DNA of 64,000 nt, from assembly GCA_037179335.1 (NCBI GenBank), contig JAKZHN010000041.1, positions 124,001 through 188,000 on the forward strand, in the 5' to 3' direction. Origin of the DNA: Cyclaneusma minus (Eukaryota > Ascomycota > Leotiomycetes > Marthamycetales > Marthamycetaceae). A program made the translations under genes and the position numbers. Positions 45,901 to 60,276 of the stretch are shown here, in pieces (the stretch's first letter is position 1; every line of letters begins with the position of its first letter). The notes below the pieces were generated by a model that worked only from the letters and a program-made list of their open reading frames with translations, was not told where the DNA came from and did no database searches.

Positions 45901-48527
45901 AATCTGCCAAATACCTCAATTAAAATGGTATTGCAAATGGTAATTAAGGCTGTAAATAATATAGCCGGATTAAATATTTTTATTCTTATTTTTCTGGTAT
46001 TTAATATTTATTTAAGGCTTATTTATAAATTAGCACCATTCTTTTTAATAATTAAAAGGATAAAAATTATTAAAAGAATTATGGCTAAAATTAAAAAAAA
46101 TATATTTCGAAAAAATGGTAGCTAGTGTTTTAGCAATAAAAGATATTTTAAATATTTTGGATATTATGAATTTGGGAATTAAATTAACGATTTTTATATA
46201 TAAAAAAAGAAAATGAAATAAGCTTTATAAAATTGAAAAAGATAAAAATCAGATTATAATAGTGGAAATTAATGGAAGGAATATAGATTTTAAATTCATA
46301 TATATTAAGCTCTAATATATAAATTGGAATACGTTTTATAATTTATTTTTAAATTGGCCAGCATTTATAGCGCTAAATGGGCCAATTTTTATAGCGCCAA
46401 ATACAACGCCAAATATTTCATTATTTATTTTACCAATAATACCAAGATTTTAGGCATTATTTAAATTACGATTTGATTTACCAATTATTTAGCCAAATTA
46501 TTCTTAAATTCAATTAGATTATTAATTAAAATTAAAATTCAAATTTAAATTAAATTTTCCAGCTCCCAAAAACAAATGATAATTGGCTAAGCCCAAAGGT
46601 ATTTAAAAGCCAAAAAAAACCATGCGTACGGCCAAGAATTTTAAAACCAATAAATAATAAGCTGGATGCCTAAGAATTTTTAGCTAATAATAGTTTTGGG
46701 TATAATTTAAATTTAAAATCAGGATTAAAAAAGGTGACTATATATTTTTGTATTATAAAAAATAATATTGGATTTTAATGGTATTTTTTTTTTAAAAAAG
46801 CTGGATATATAGCTATATTTATAATTAAAAAAAAGTCAAGATTATTATTAAAAGCAAGATATTTAACTTTTTAAATCAGGCAAAAATAAATGGCCTTATT
46901 GCTATAAATATTTTTAAATTTGTTCCCTTTAATTTTTAAATTTATAGCCGGGAATAAATATTTAAAATAAAAATGGTTAAAAGAATTAAGGGCAAAGCTA
47001 TATTTATACTATATAAGAAATTTAAATTAATGGTATAAAAATACAATAATGCTAGTAAGCCGTTTATTTTAATTTAATTTTTAATGGTCCAATATTATGC
47101 CCAGAAAATTCTTATTTGCTTAGCATTTATTTTTATTTTTAAATACAAATGGCTATTATTCTTAAAGTATATTATATAAGTATATTTATATTTTTAAAAT
47201 AAGCTGTATAAAACAAATTATTATTACTTGCTTAAAAAAATAAGAAACAAATTTCTTTTTAATATTATTATTTGTTTTTAAAGCCATTTTATAGCTTAGC
47301 TAAAGTCGGTCTATATTAATTAATTAATTATTTAAAATATTATATTAGAAAGCTTTATATAAAACTATTTATATTTAACCTTTATTTTATAATTTCCAAT
47401 TCAGATTTTATAAATTTAAATTTTCAAATAATGGTAGCATTTTAAATAAATAATATTTTAATTTTAGCTATTTAAAAGTAATTAAATTTTAAAAAATAAA
47501 AGCTTTAAAATACCAAATTTAAAGCCAAATTCAAAACTTAATTAATAAATGATATTTTGATAATATTTAATCGCTGCATTTTAAATTTTAAATAAAATAA
47601 AATAAATATGGTTTTTAAATAAAAAGGTTAGGCTAACAAAATTAATTTTATGGATTTTATAATTTTTAATATAAAAGCTTATTATATTTAAAAATAAGCT
47701 AGGACAATTTACCCGTTTTTAATATATTAGCTAAAATTAGCATTTAAACTTTTAATTGCAGCTTAATATTAGAATTCTATTAAATAAAATGCAAAAATTC
47801 TAAATAAGAAATTATAATAGGTAATGGATAATTTTAACCGGAATTTATTTATATTGCCCTAGATTTTTTTATATCTAAATTATTTATTTTTATAAACGGA
47901 TTATTTGCTAATAATAAAAATATGTTTTTCTAATTGGGTTATTTAATTATTTTAGCAAATAAGTTTTTAAATATTTTAGCGGCTATGTTTAAGCTTAAAG
48001 GCAATATTTTCTATTAAAATAGCATTAAATTAAAAAAACTTATTAGAAGCATTTTAATTTTTAAAATTTTAGCTATGGTATTAGGCATTAATATAGCAAT
48101 TTTAATTAGCTTTATTTTTAATTTGATTACCTTTTAGCTAAATATGCCTAATATATCCGTTATTATTTATATAAATAGCTATAGCCTTTATAAATATTTA
48201 AGTAAGCTAAAAACCACTATAAAAAGCGCTTAATAATGGGTATTTTGCATTTAAAGCAAAATTATAAAAAAAAAAAAATTAAATAAATTAATAGCAAAAT
48301 AATCCGGTTAATGCATTTATTAAGGCTGCCTTTAATAAAGCTTTAAAACTGGTAAATATAAATAAGGCCATTATTAAAATGAAAAATTGGGTTAATAAAA
48401 AAAGAAATAGCTCAAGAAAAGCCTAATTTTTAGGAAATTATAATAAAAAAATTAAAGCCATTATTTAATTAAATACCGATTTTGGCAGCTGGTTAGCGTT
48501 TTCTATTATAAAATAAAGAATTCCAAA

Positions 48528-48740
48528 TATTTAACCAATTGCAATAAAGGCTTTAGGTATTATGGTGGCAGCTAGGGTAGCCCGTGCCTTTATGGCCGCC
48601 GCTAGCGCCAAAATTTGAAAATGGCTTTAAAAAAAGCGGCGATAAGTCAGCCTTTTTTTTAAATACAATTAATAGTATATTAACGAACCCCGAATTGCAT
48701 GTGCAATTTATCTTACCCGTTTACCCTTAGTAAACCAATA
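48528..48740 (+). repeat. 3' LTR of copia-1 (213 bp)
   Basis: It begins TATTTAACCAATTGCAAT and ends GTAAACCAATA. It is more AT-shifted than the 5' LTR in its first half and less in its last part (CTTACCCGTTTACCCTTAG). Confidence 0.9.
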
Positions 48741-49339
48741 TAAATATTAATTTTAATTAAATATAAAGGTAAAAATATAAAATTATATATATAATTGCTA
48801 TATCTCCCAATAAAATAAAATTCGTTAATATATATTTTATAATTAATTATAGCTTTTGCCTTTAGCCAATAAGCTATAACTATATTTATTATAGGCTTAC
48901 CAAAATTATAATATATAAATAAAATATATAATATTAATTTAATAATAATAAATTATTATACCAAAGTTGCGCAATTTATATTTATAATTAAAAATATTAA
49001 TATATAATTTTTAATAAAATGTTTCGTTCTATAAAATTTTATATTTACCAATATATTATAAAAAGCTTTTTGCTATAAAATTTATATAATATATAAATAT
49101 AATATTATATTTTATCCCTAAATAAATAAGCAAACAAAGCAAATAAATTAAATTTTAAAGGCCTATATATAATATTATTATAATAAAAAAAACAAATTGG
49201 GCAATTTAATTAGCTATAATAAAATTTGCTTATAATAATATAAAGCAAAAAACATTAGATTTTCTTTATAAGATATAAATATTATTTATAAATTAGTATT
49301 AATTTTTTTATATAATCTATAAAAATAAAAATATTTAAT

Positions 49340-49435
49340 ATAAAAAAAAATAAAAAAATAAAAAAAAAAAATAAAAAAAAAAAATAAAAATAAAAAATAA
49401 AAAAAAAAAATAAAAAAAAAAAATAAAGCAATAAA
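49340..49435. repeat. A-rich low-complexity tract
   Basis: About 95 bp consisting only of A runs of 4-11 separated by single T, within the decayed gypsy 3' region. Probably slippage in RIP-generated AT DNA. Confidence 0.8.
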
Positions 49436-51831
49436 TATATATTATTGCAAAAATTAGGAAAATGCTATTAATAAATATATAAAGCAATAAAAAAAATTAT
49501 GAATTTTAATAAAAGAAATTGGATTTTTTTATTTATAAAAAATATACGCTTTAAAATTGGAAAACTAGCGAAAAAATATATAAGCTTCTTTTCATTATTG
49601 AAAAAATAGAAATTTAAGCCTACTGCCTAAAGTTTTTATTTAAATTTTAATTAAAAAGATTATATAATATTTTTATATTAGCCTTTTAAAATTTGCTAAA
49701 GCATTTCAGGATAATATATATAAATTATATTTTATAAATTTTTAAACTTTTAAAAATAATTAAAAATAGAAAATCGAAAAAATTATAATATATAAAAAAA
49801 TAAAAAATAAATAGCTTATATTTTGCGTACGCTTAAAACGCTGGAGCCAAAATTGGGATCAAATATTGGCTGAAAAAAATCTTAAAAATGCTTTAATAAT
49901 TTTAAGCAAATTTATTAAAAATTTATTAAAATTAAATTATAATAATAATAATAAAGAAATTATAAAAAAGATGCAAATTGTTTTTTCTTAAAAAAAGAGC
50001 TAGCTCCAGCCTTATATTTTGACGGGAAATGCTTAATTATATGCAATAGCAAGCAAAAGTAAAAATAAACATATTTAAAATATAGAAATATAGATTTAAT
50101 TATATTTTTATATTTAAATTAATTTAATTTAAATCATATTTTATAAAAAATTAAATTAAGAAATTAAGAATTAAAGAATAAATTTAATTAAATTAAGAAT
50201 TACAATATATACATATATATATTGTAAATTTTAAATATTAAACAATTTAATTAAAAAAAGAATTATTATATAAAAATAGATTTAGCTAGCAAAACCAAAA
50301 GATTTATAATATTTTTAAATAAAGCCAGCTATTAATTAAAACTTGCATATATTAAATTTATAATTTCTATATTTTATATTATATTGCTAAAAGCCCGTTT
50401 TTTTATATTGAATAAAATACTATTAAAAAATAATTAAAAAAATAATTTATTTATATTTTAATTAAATATATATATATAAAAGGGAAATAGATTCATTAAA
50501 TAATATTAAATATTAATTGCTATATATATTAAACGATAAATTATAAATATAATTTTAATTAAGGCAATTATTATATTTTTAATATCTTTAAAAGCGTTGC
50601 GTATTTTATATTTTAAAGCGGAAAAACGCTTTGGCAGCCTTTATATTATTCTTTAATTGAATTAATTTTTCATTATAATTAATATATTAGTTTTTTAAAA
50701 AAAAGCCTGTATTTTAATATAGCAATAGCGGTAAAATATAAAGGCATTATAAGCTATATTAAATATGGAAATTTAAATAGCAGGAATTTATAAAATAATA
50801 AATTAATTAATCAAAAAAAGCAAAATATAAACTTATTATATAATAAAGGAATTTATAATTATTGCAATAATAATTATATTAAAATTATTTGCGGCCTAAT
50901 TATAAGTATTAAAAATATTATAAAAAGGATTTGCAAAAAAGATTTATATATATTAAATATAAATACGCATTTAAAATATATAAAAAAACTTGGTAAAAGT
51001 GCAATTTAAATTTTGCGGCAAAATTGCAAATTTAATACCATTACTATAATTATAGGTAAAATCTTTATTATATAAAGCTTAAAATAAATTATTGGCAAAA
51101 TTTTGTATTTTGCAATTAAAAATCTTAAAACTTATAATCTTTTTTTAAAAAAAGGCTTAATTTCCGCTAAAAAAGCATATATTAAAAAGTTTATATAAAA
51201 GCAATAATAAAAAGAAAGCTTAATAAAGGCGGGAAAGCCTGCTTTATATAAATAAAGCTTTTAATAAAATTTCATATAATTGCTATAAAAAAATGGAAAA
51301 AAAATGAAATTTGCCAAAAAATAAGAAAAGAATTCAAAAATAAAAATGCAATTAAAAATTAATATACCATTATTATAGCAAATATATAATACGTGTATAA
51401 AAAAAAGGCAAAAAATTCAAAAATAAAATTCAAAAAGTAAAATAGGCCGCCATTATATAAATTTTTTGGCATTTATAAAAGAAATATACGCAAAGGCTAA
51501 TATAGTATATATAAAGCCAATAAAAACAATAAAATTTTGATAAATTTCAATATAAAAAAATAAAAATTTAAAATAATAAAAAGAATTAAATAAGAATTTA
51601 AAATAAATTCAATAATAAATAATATAAGCTATATATTAAAATTAAGGCTTTAAAAATTAGGCAATAATAAATTCGAAAATGGTTATTAATAATAGCAAAT
51701 TAATAAAAGCCTATAAATTTATACAGCCAAAATAAAAAGCCGAAATTAATAACCAAAGCTTAAATATTAAGTTACTAAAAAGCGAAAATTTATATTTAAA
51801 AGCTTTAAGGCCTAAAATTATAAAAGGGGAA

Positions 51832-52060
51832 ATAATTATTATATAAAACCAAAAAGGGCATTTCACGGATATTTTATAAAATATATACGCTACAAATATA
51901 TAAAAAATAAGCATTATTTATTAAAAAAGCTAAGCAAGGCTTTTAATATATAACATTTAAACGCTGCTACTTTTATTTAAAAAGGGCAGCGGCTAGTTTT
52001 TATAGCAAAGGAATATATAATGCACCCCATTTGCCAATTTATTTTTGACCATTGTGATAA
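51832..52060 (+). repeat. 3' LTR of the gypsy element (RIP-decayed copy)
   Basis: It follows a purine-rich tract AAAAGGGGAA at 51,822-51,831, a good polypurine primer for + orientation. Its sequence is the AT-shifted version of the LTR at 38.43 kb. For example, CCCCACGAGGCACGTGCGCT there is TTTTATAAAATATATACGCT here. Confidence 0.75.
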
Positions 52061-54061
52061 ATTGCTGGCTTTTGAATATTAAAATTTAGCAGGAGTAAAT
52101 TAGTATTTGCCGATTTTAAATCCTAGCAAAAATTAATAATTATTTAAAAGCCAATTAAAAATCCTTTTTCCGGGAAAATATTGCGCAGAAATCCAATTTT
52201 GTTAAAAGCGCTAGGGCATTTCTAGCTGCTTATTGGCCTTTTTTTAATTGCGCCTAATAATACAGGATTATTTAAATTTTATAATTTATAAAAGGCTTTA
52301 AACCGGCGCGGCCTATTTAGCTTTTTAAATTTTGCGGTATTTTTAATATATTTTATAAATAAATATTTACTATTTTATATTTTATAAAGGCCTTTATAGT
52401 TTATATATTTATATATTATAATTTGATACAATTTAATAATATAAAATTTACTGTATTTTGCGCAAATTTTTTAAAAGCTTTTATATGCTTTAATAATATA
52501 ATTAAATTTATAATACCAAAAGCATTGTATAATTTTATTAAATATCTTAAAAAACTCCGTTTATAATATTTTGCCTATAATATTAATACCGTTTTCTAAT
52601 AAGTAATTTGCTAGCATTTTAATGCTAACTTTAAAAATTAAAAAACCTTTTATTTTATCCAATTTTAAAAAGCTTTTAATTTATATTGCCTAAATAATTT
52701 CCAAATTTAGGGCCTATAATTTATTATTATTAGCTATTTAATATATAAATATCATATTAAATTAAATAAATATAATGCTTTTTTAAATGCTATATATTAT
52801 AATTGGGTATTTTTAATAAATAATAAAGCCGTTAAAAATAGCTTAGCTAGCTATTTTTTGAATTTAAGCAAAATGTTTATTTTAATTTTAAAAAAATAAT
52901 TTAAATTTTAATTCCCATTATAAATATATCCGGATATTCGCTATTAATCTTTTAAGCAATATTTTTTTAATAAATTAAAAGCTTTTTTGCCATTTCTTTT
53001 AATGGTATTTTAATTATAATATTTTAAATGCGCTTTTTAAAGGCCAAATTATATCTATCCTATTTTTTATATTTTATAAAAAAAGAAATATATATTTAAA
53101 GCTTAATTAAAAGATTTTTAAATATTAATTAAATATTTATAATAATAACGGCTATATATAAGCGCTATAATGCTTTAATTATTTTAATAATGCAATTAAT
53201 TTTTTTTTAAATTTTAGCGCTTTCAAAAATACGCCGGATATTAAGCAGCCGGTATTTTTTTTTATTATAGCAACCAATTTTATTGCCAAAATAAAAAACT
53301 TATTAAACCGCCTTTTAAAAATTCCAAGCTTATTGCTAGCTAAATCCGCCTATTTACCAATATTGCTATGCTTTATATAAATCTTTTTAAAAATTTTAAT
53401 AATTATTGCTTAAGCTCGCGTTTTTAAAATTATGCTAATCTTATTTTAACGCTATTTTAATATTAATTTAATAATGCCCTTATTTGTTTTCTTTTTTGCA
53501 ATGGCAATATTATTTTGCTTTAAAATAAGCTAGTATTTTGCCGATTTATTAAATCAAGAATGGAAAATTAATTAATATAGGTTTTAAAAGTCTTGCTTTT
53601 AAAACGAGATTTATTTTAATATATATAAATATTTAAACACTATTAAAATTAATGCTTTTTTAATAGCCAATATATTTAAATTTATTAAATATAATCCCAA
53701 GCTATATAGGGATTTTAAATCTTTTAATGCTTGTATAATTTATAAAATTAGAAAAAGGCAATATTTTTACTATATAAAAAATTCAAATTAATAATTTAAA
53801 AATATAATAATAAAAGCAAAAAAAGAAAACATAATTTTTTATTATTTCAAAGATTAGCCAATAAATTATTATTGCTTTTGCCTTTATATTGCAAATTAAA
53901 GAATTTAATAAATAAAGCAGAAAAATATTAGCAAAACTAAGGCTTTCAAATATTATTTAAATTTATTTTTAAGCCAAAAAATAGCTTTTTCAAATTATTT
54001 TTTGCAATATACTATTTTAATTTAAAAAAAATATTCTTTAAATATTATTATATTAATTTTA
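52061..54061. other. Decayed DNA, presumed middle part of copia-3
   Basis: Two kilobases of AT-rich sequence between the gypsy 3' LTR and the readable copia-3 reverse transcriptase. By position it should encode the integrase and early RT of copia-3, but I could not read convincing motifs. Confidence 0.4.
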
Positions 54062-54782
54062 AAGCCATTGTATAATTTAGCTGAATTTGAATTCTATTAA
54101 TTGGCGATATATTATAAATACCATTTGAAATAATTTAAAATATAAATATTTATTTATAATATTTATTTACAATTTTGTTTTTTTATTTTTTTTTGCCTAA
54201 TAAAAACTTGTTTGCTTTAATTGAATTGTAAATTAATAATATTTTTATTTTTTTAAATAATAAATAATTAGAATTTGAAAATTGAAAATTAAAAAAAGCG
54301 GAATTTAAAACAAAATCCAAATTTAAATTGATTATTAAAAACGGTTTTATTTTCAATAGCTGTATTTTTACTTTAAAAAAACCGGAATTATAACTCTTTA
54401 TTAAAAACAATAGGCCAAAATTTTAAAACTAATTGATTTTACTTTATCTATTATAAAGCAAATATATATTAAGCCAAAAGCCAAAAGTATTTATATTAAT
54501 ATAAAATGTCAATTAAAGAAATTATTTGATTTTTTAATTGCAATCCAATATTAAAAATTTATAGCTAATAATATGAAAGCTTTAAACAAAAGAATTCAAT
54601 AATGCATAAATAATATAGCAAAAGGCTTGATTCATATTATTTTAAATTTGAAAATGATTAAATTTTATATTTTTATAGATAGTCTTTTTGCAAATAATAA
54701 AAATGATAGCTTTTAAATTGGCTATATTATAATACTTGGCAATAAATTTTTTTAATTTAAGTTTTTTTAAATACATAGAAAT

Positions 54783-54972
54783 TGTTAAAAAATGGGTGCA
54801 ATGGCAGCCATGGTAAAATAGACGTTATATATAGCTAGACCCAAAAAACACTAGCGCCCGTATAGTGAGAATATTCTTATTTTGGATTTTTTAGCTTCTT
54901 TATTTTTTTTAAGCATAATAAAACGTTTTTCATATTTTTATTCTATATTTTTATATTTATTTATTTATAATA
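54783..54972 (+). repeat. 5' LTR of copia-2 (190 bp)
   Basis: It begins TGTTAAAAAATGGGTGCAAT and ends near TTTATAATA. Its last 25 bases are the all-T version of the 3' copy's CCCTTATATTCACTCATTT. Confidence 0.88.
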
Positions 54973-57900
54973 AATTATAAGCCCGAAATTGCATAAATTT
55001 TTTAATTTTATTTTAATTTTTAATTTTTTTTTGGCAGATTCTTTTTTAATACTATAATTTATTGTAAAACAATCAAAACCAATATAAAGATTTTTCATAT
55101 TTATTTTCTTGCTAATACTATTATAATATTTTATACAATTAATTAAAACCAATAAAAACATTTCTTTATAATTTATTTGGCCAATTTAAAAGCCATTCTA
55201 TCAATTGTTTTTAAAGATTAAATAAAAGCTTTTATAACGATTGTTTTTTCTTTTAGCCAAATTGCCTTTATTTTTACATTCGCTAATATATTTAGTAATA
55301 AGAAAATTGAAAAAGCTTTTTTAATATTATTAAAAACCAATTATAAAATCTAATTTCGCAATATAAAAATCCGCTTTAATAAAAAAGATATATAGTTTAT
55401 TATTAAAAAGAACATTTTCAAATACGCTAGCATTGCTTTTGTTTTTAAAATGACTAATTAAAAAAGCATATTCTTTGCTAAATCTAGCATTTCGAAAATT
55501 AATATTAAATTTATTTTTACATTTTTTAAAATTTAAATTAATAAGCTTAATAATAAATTTAAGGAAATATTTATTAATTAAAGCAAAAACGCTATCTTAA
55601 ATATTGAAAATGCAAAAAAACATAAAAAGGCCAAAATCAAAATTATTAGGTTTTTATTTAAAGGCCTTTTTAATTTTTTTAATAAATATAATGTTATTAA
55701 AAGTTTATAAAATTATTTTAAAACAATATATATAAAATTAAATGCTATTCTTAATTTAATATATATTATTAAAATTAAAATTTTTATTTAAAGCAAAAAT
55801 ACTATTGTCCGCTTTATTTAAAATAAGTTTTGCAAACTTTAATGCAAATTAATATTTGCTAATAAATTCTATATTAGTATTCAAAATTATAAAATTTTAT
55901 TTTTTTATTTTAGCGAAGAAATAATAATAATTATATTATTATAATAAATATTTTTATATTAATTAATATTATAATAAAAATTAAAAAGAAATGCTTAAAA
56001 ACAATAACGTATATTAATCGCTAATCGCGAAAATTACGCTTTTGCTGCCAGAATTGGAAAGCGGTTTTAGCAGAGTAAAATTGATAAATTTGATTTTTAT
56101 AATTTTTATAATAGCGCTTACTTTTTTCGCAATTACTTTTAAAAAAAAAAGCTATATTAATTTTGTTCTTTGCCAATTAATATTTAATTTGCGATTTTAA
56201 GCTTTTTTCCAAAATAAAGCTTTGTAATCATTGCTTTTGCTTTTGCTTTAATTCTTTAAAATATTACTATTGTTTTTTTTTCGCTATTTCTTTTAAAAAA
56301 ATAAGCTTATTACAATAATATTAAAAATAAAGAAATAAAAAAAGGGCTTGCTTTACCAATAAATTTGGCAAAACATTTAGCAATTATATCATCAAAATTA
56401 ATAATAATCCTAAAAATAATAATACCGCCAAATTTTCGTTTAATGTTAAAAATAAAAAAATTGCCTATATTAGTTATAAATTAATTAATAAAGCTATTTT
56501 TTTTATTTGGGCTTTAAATATTGGGGTATTATTATATATATTTAATTAATGCTTTTTTTTAAAAAAAAATAGAAAACCAATATTACTATATATTATAAAA
56601 GTCAATGGAAAAATACTGCGAGCTATTGATGAAAATATTGCAATAACTAAATATTTAAATAAATTGTTATTATTTTTAAAAAAAAACTATTTTAAAATTT
56701 GGAATTAATTTAATTCTAAATTAAAAATTATATATAGCTAATTTATTAAATTATTTTCATTAAAAAAGACTTATAAAAACAAATTAAATAATCAAATTAT
56801 TGATACTATTATGGATTATATATTATATATTATATTTAATATAAGCCAAAAATACAAAAACTACGCTTTTATTGCTAAAGCAAATGCCATTATAATTAAC
56901 GCTTTTTTTTCTTTTTTCTTTTTTAAAGCTTTTAAATTTTACGCCTTTTAAACTAAAACCTTTTAATTTATAATATAGGATACTTTGCTATATTAATAAT
57001 ATTATAATTGGCAATATTTATAAAATTACTATATTAGCAAAATTTATTAAAATCCCTTTTTTAATTAATTGTAAGATTTCTTAAATATATGCTTTTATTA
57101 AATTTAATGGTTTTTTTTAAAGAAAATTAAAACTATTAAACTTGTATTTATTCAGTTTAATATTATTAAAAAAAAAATTGCAAGAATTGGTATTTTTTAT
57201 ATATTATCAATAGTTTTATATAGAAAATTTGGGCTATTTTATTAGCTATTAAAAGTAATGCCATTTAATTTTTTTAAAAATGAACTTTATAAATTAAATT
57301 TTAATTCAAAAAAACTAGCCTATAGTAATAATGCTTTTAAGTTTTTTAAAGCAGTTAAATAATGGATTTATATTAAGAAAATTAAAGCGCAATTTATTAT
57401 AATGGCTTTGTTTTATTAAAATAATTTTGCAAAATAAGAAATTTAGCAATTGGAAGCTAATATTTGGGCTTTATTTAAAAAGGTAAAATTGCTATTGAAA
57501 TTTTGGAATAAAATTGCTAAATATAATGCTTATATTTGCAATTGCGCTTTTATTGGCCCAATTGCTAAAAACTATTTTACCAGCGTTTAAAAAATTTAAA
57601 ACGAATTTTTATTTGTTATTAATAATATTAGAATATTTAGATTTTTATACGTTTTTTATTTTAATTTAAAAAATTATTTTCGAAAATTAATTATGTTATA
57701 AATTTATTAATATTAATTGCTTTAATACTTTTATAGAATATCTTAATATTATTATAAAATAATTTAAAATTTAGTTTTTAAAATTGGAATATATATATTA
57801 TATAAATAAAATTAAAATCTGGGAATTTAAATTGGAATTAAAGTTTAATTTAAAAATTTGGGGGATTTTAAATAACCAGGGTATAATAATTAAATAGGGA

Positions 57901-60276
57901 TAATAAAATTTTGTGGGCAAAAAAAGAAAAAAGGGTTTTAATATTAAGCAATTAAATACCAATATTGCAAAAGAATAAAGGCTATTAATAATGAATTGAG
58001 TTTTTTGCTATCATATATATTGGACAATTTATTGCAATATAATATATTAAAAAAGCTATAATTTAATTTTTTAAATAAGCCAGTTTCTGATGCATTAAAA
58101 ATATTGCAATATAATATATTAAAGTCGCTATAATATAATATATTAAAAAAATATAATCTAATATATTTGGTATAATGCAAAATACATTAATTTTTAGCGC
58201 ATTGTAAGCGTTTTAGCATAGTATATTAAAAATATTATAAAATATTATATTGGCTATAGCTAAAAATATACCAATATTTATATTAATTTTAATAATATTG
58301 AATATGCCAATAGCTTTGCTTTTTGCTAATTTTGCGAATAATTTTAATAATTTAAATTAATTAAACTTCCAATTTAAAAAACAATTAAAATTTAATGAAA
58401 AATTAAAAATATCATTTTTTTAAAAAAAAGGTTTGTTTAAAAGCTTTTTTTAATTTTTTATATAGAAATTTCCATTTTTATTTTAATAAGCGACTATATT
58501 AAAATTAATAACAATAATTCCATTTTGAATTTTTTTAAAATCTCTATTTTTTTAAGTTTTCTTTTTTTATAAATAATATTCCGGCTTTTAAAATTAAGCT
58601 ATATTTTATAGCAAATAGCGCTAAATAATAAAAGATTTTTTTTAAAACTACTGGCTATAATATAAAACTTTGCAAAATTATTTAAATTATAATTGCATAT
58701 ATTGGCTATAATATTAATAATATTAAATAATTTATAGATTTAATTATAAAAGTTTTTAATTTTATAAAAAAGCCGTTAATTCCAAGAATTTATATTATAA
58801 ATAATAAAAGCTTGCTATAATTAAAAAGCTGGAATTATTAATGCAAAATAAAATATAAAAATATATTAAAAAGCCAAAAAAGCAAATTTAATTTTTACCA
58901 AATAAATATATAATATTAAAACCAAAATTAATAGGATTATTAAATAATTTAAAACTTGGCTAATAGCCTAAGGCTTTAGCTAAATATTTGGCGCAAATTA
59001 TATTAATATTTTTGTTTTAATTATTTGTATAGACGTTTTTTTTTGTTTTTTTAAAAGAATTTTAAATATAAATAATTTAATATTAAAAACGCCTTTATTA
59101 AAGCCAAAATAATATTTAAAATTTCTTTAAATTTCTCTAAAAAAATATTATTTTATTAAATTATATTTTCCAAATTTTTAAAAATTTATACAATTTAAAA
59201 TAAATAGCTAGAGATTGGAACTTGCTTATAAAAAGAATTAAAATAATGGGATTTTATTTAAAGCCTTATGAATTTTTGTATTTATTAATATCCGAAATAT
59301 AGCATTATTTTTTTAATATATATTAATAATATTATTGCAATTATTCGCAGTAAAAAAGTTTGCCTGGTTTTATTTCCATTGTTTTTTAATTTAATACTCT
59401 AATTGTTTTTTTTTTCAATATAAAAATAAAAAAACCGGAAAGCCAAAACCCTTTATTTTAATTAGAAATAATATTTTTGCCAAATATTAAAAAAAGTTAA
59501 TATAATTAAATTTCAATTTTTAATTAAACTTATTTCTATAAATAATTATAAAGCTTTTAATTTTTTTGCCCCTAATAATAAGCGTATAAATATTTAAAAA
59601 TACCAGTAAATTATTAAAAGCTTTATATTTGCTATAATTTTTATTTATTTAAATATTGCTTTTGCAATTGAAAAATTAATTTAATATATAAGCAATTTAT
59701 TAATTTATTATAGCTATATTTTTAAAACTTTATTACACTATATTAATTTAAAAAAAAACCGCTATAATTTAGAAAAACAATTGGAAATTTATTTAAATTT
59801 TAATTAAATTAGCAATAGAATTAATTAAATAAGCGTATTTAAAACCATTGCTATATTTTATAGCAAATTAATATTGTAAAAAAAAACAGCGCTGTATTTT
59901 TATTTTTTTTATTAAATCCAAATACGTTATTTTATTTAGCTATATTAAATAGGGCCAATAGCTTGGCCAAGTCCTTAGAAATTTGGGAGCTTTTTAATTT
60001 ATTGGGAAAAGTTTATAATTTATTTATATATTTGGAGATAATTAAGGCTTTTTTTATATAATTAAACATTCAAAAATCCATAAAACCTTTAAATATATAA
60101 ATATAATATATTATTTTATTTTTAAAAAAAAGCTTATGATTAAATATATTTTTATAAATAAAATAATAGCTCATAAATTAATAAATCTATTTTAATAAAT
60201 TAAATTTAAAAAGTTTATAAAAATACTGGGATTTATTATATAAAATTATAAAAAATTGGCTGATTTTATAAAGGAG

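Larger units (their letters stand above)
42781..48740 (+). mobile_element. Ty1/copia retrotransposon relic (copia-1), 5,960 bp, TSD TAAAT
   Basis: A complete element with matching LTRs, flanked by TAAAT at 42776-42780 and 48741-48745. The integrase C-terminal region is at 45,925-46,320 (LQMVIKAVNNIAG, LVFNIYLRL, then NGRNIDFKFIYIK). Reverse transcriptase is at 47,281-47,460 (KPFYSLAKVGLY). RT/RNase H is at about 47,788-47,945 (NAKILNKKL, VMDNFNRN, then NYLFL). INT before RT defines copia. The coding part is riddled with stops from RIP. It lies inside the integrase gene of the gypsy element. Confidence 0.9.
38430..52060 (+). mobile_element. Ty3/gypsy retrotransposon relic, interrupted by copia-1
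   Basis: The reverse transcriptase relic at 41,183-41,650 reads NSLRLYINYKKLN and KNYCLFSLINKFLAKLEKS. The catalytic YLDD block is decayed to YFNNILIYLENPS near 41,476. The integrase zinc-binding start is at 42,703-42,778 (LRNKVLYIYYNNKLISYF). After copia-1, the integrase core resumes at about 48,790-49,260, with a decayed YRLTK and the FHPQTDGQTE motif near 49,110-49,150. RT before INT is the gypsy order. Removing copia-1 leaves about 7.7 kb. The LTRs are the pair at 38.43-38.66 and 51.83-52.06 kb. Every frame is full of stops. Confidence 0.8.

Noticed and set aside
58031..58140. Repeated TTGCAATATAATATATTAAA units as a CRISPR-like or satellite array
   Set aside because: Only two clear units with irregular spacing in low-complexity AT DNA. 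No spacer structure, and the host is a eukaryote.
34889..58180. Short open frames in the AT-rich block (for example 34,889-35,074; 43,765-44,073; 51,711-51,914; 57,944-58,180) as genes
   Set aside because: Their composition is dominated by Ile, Asn, Lys, Leu, Phe and Tyr as expected of random AT-rich DNA. Those I can place are transposon relics.
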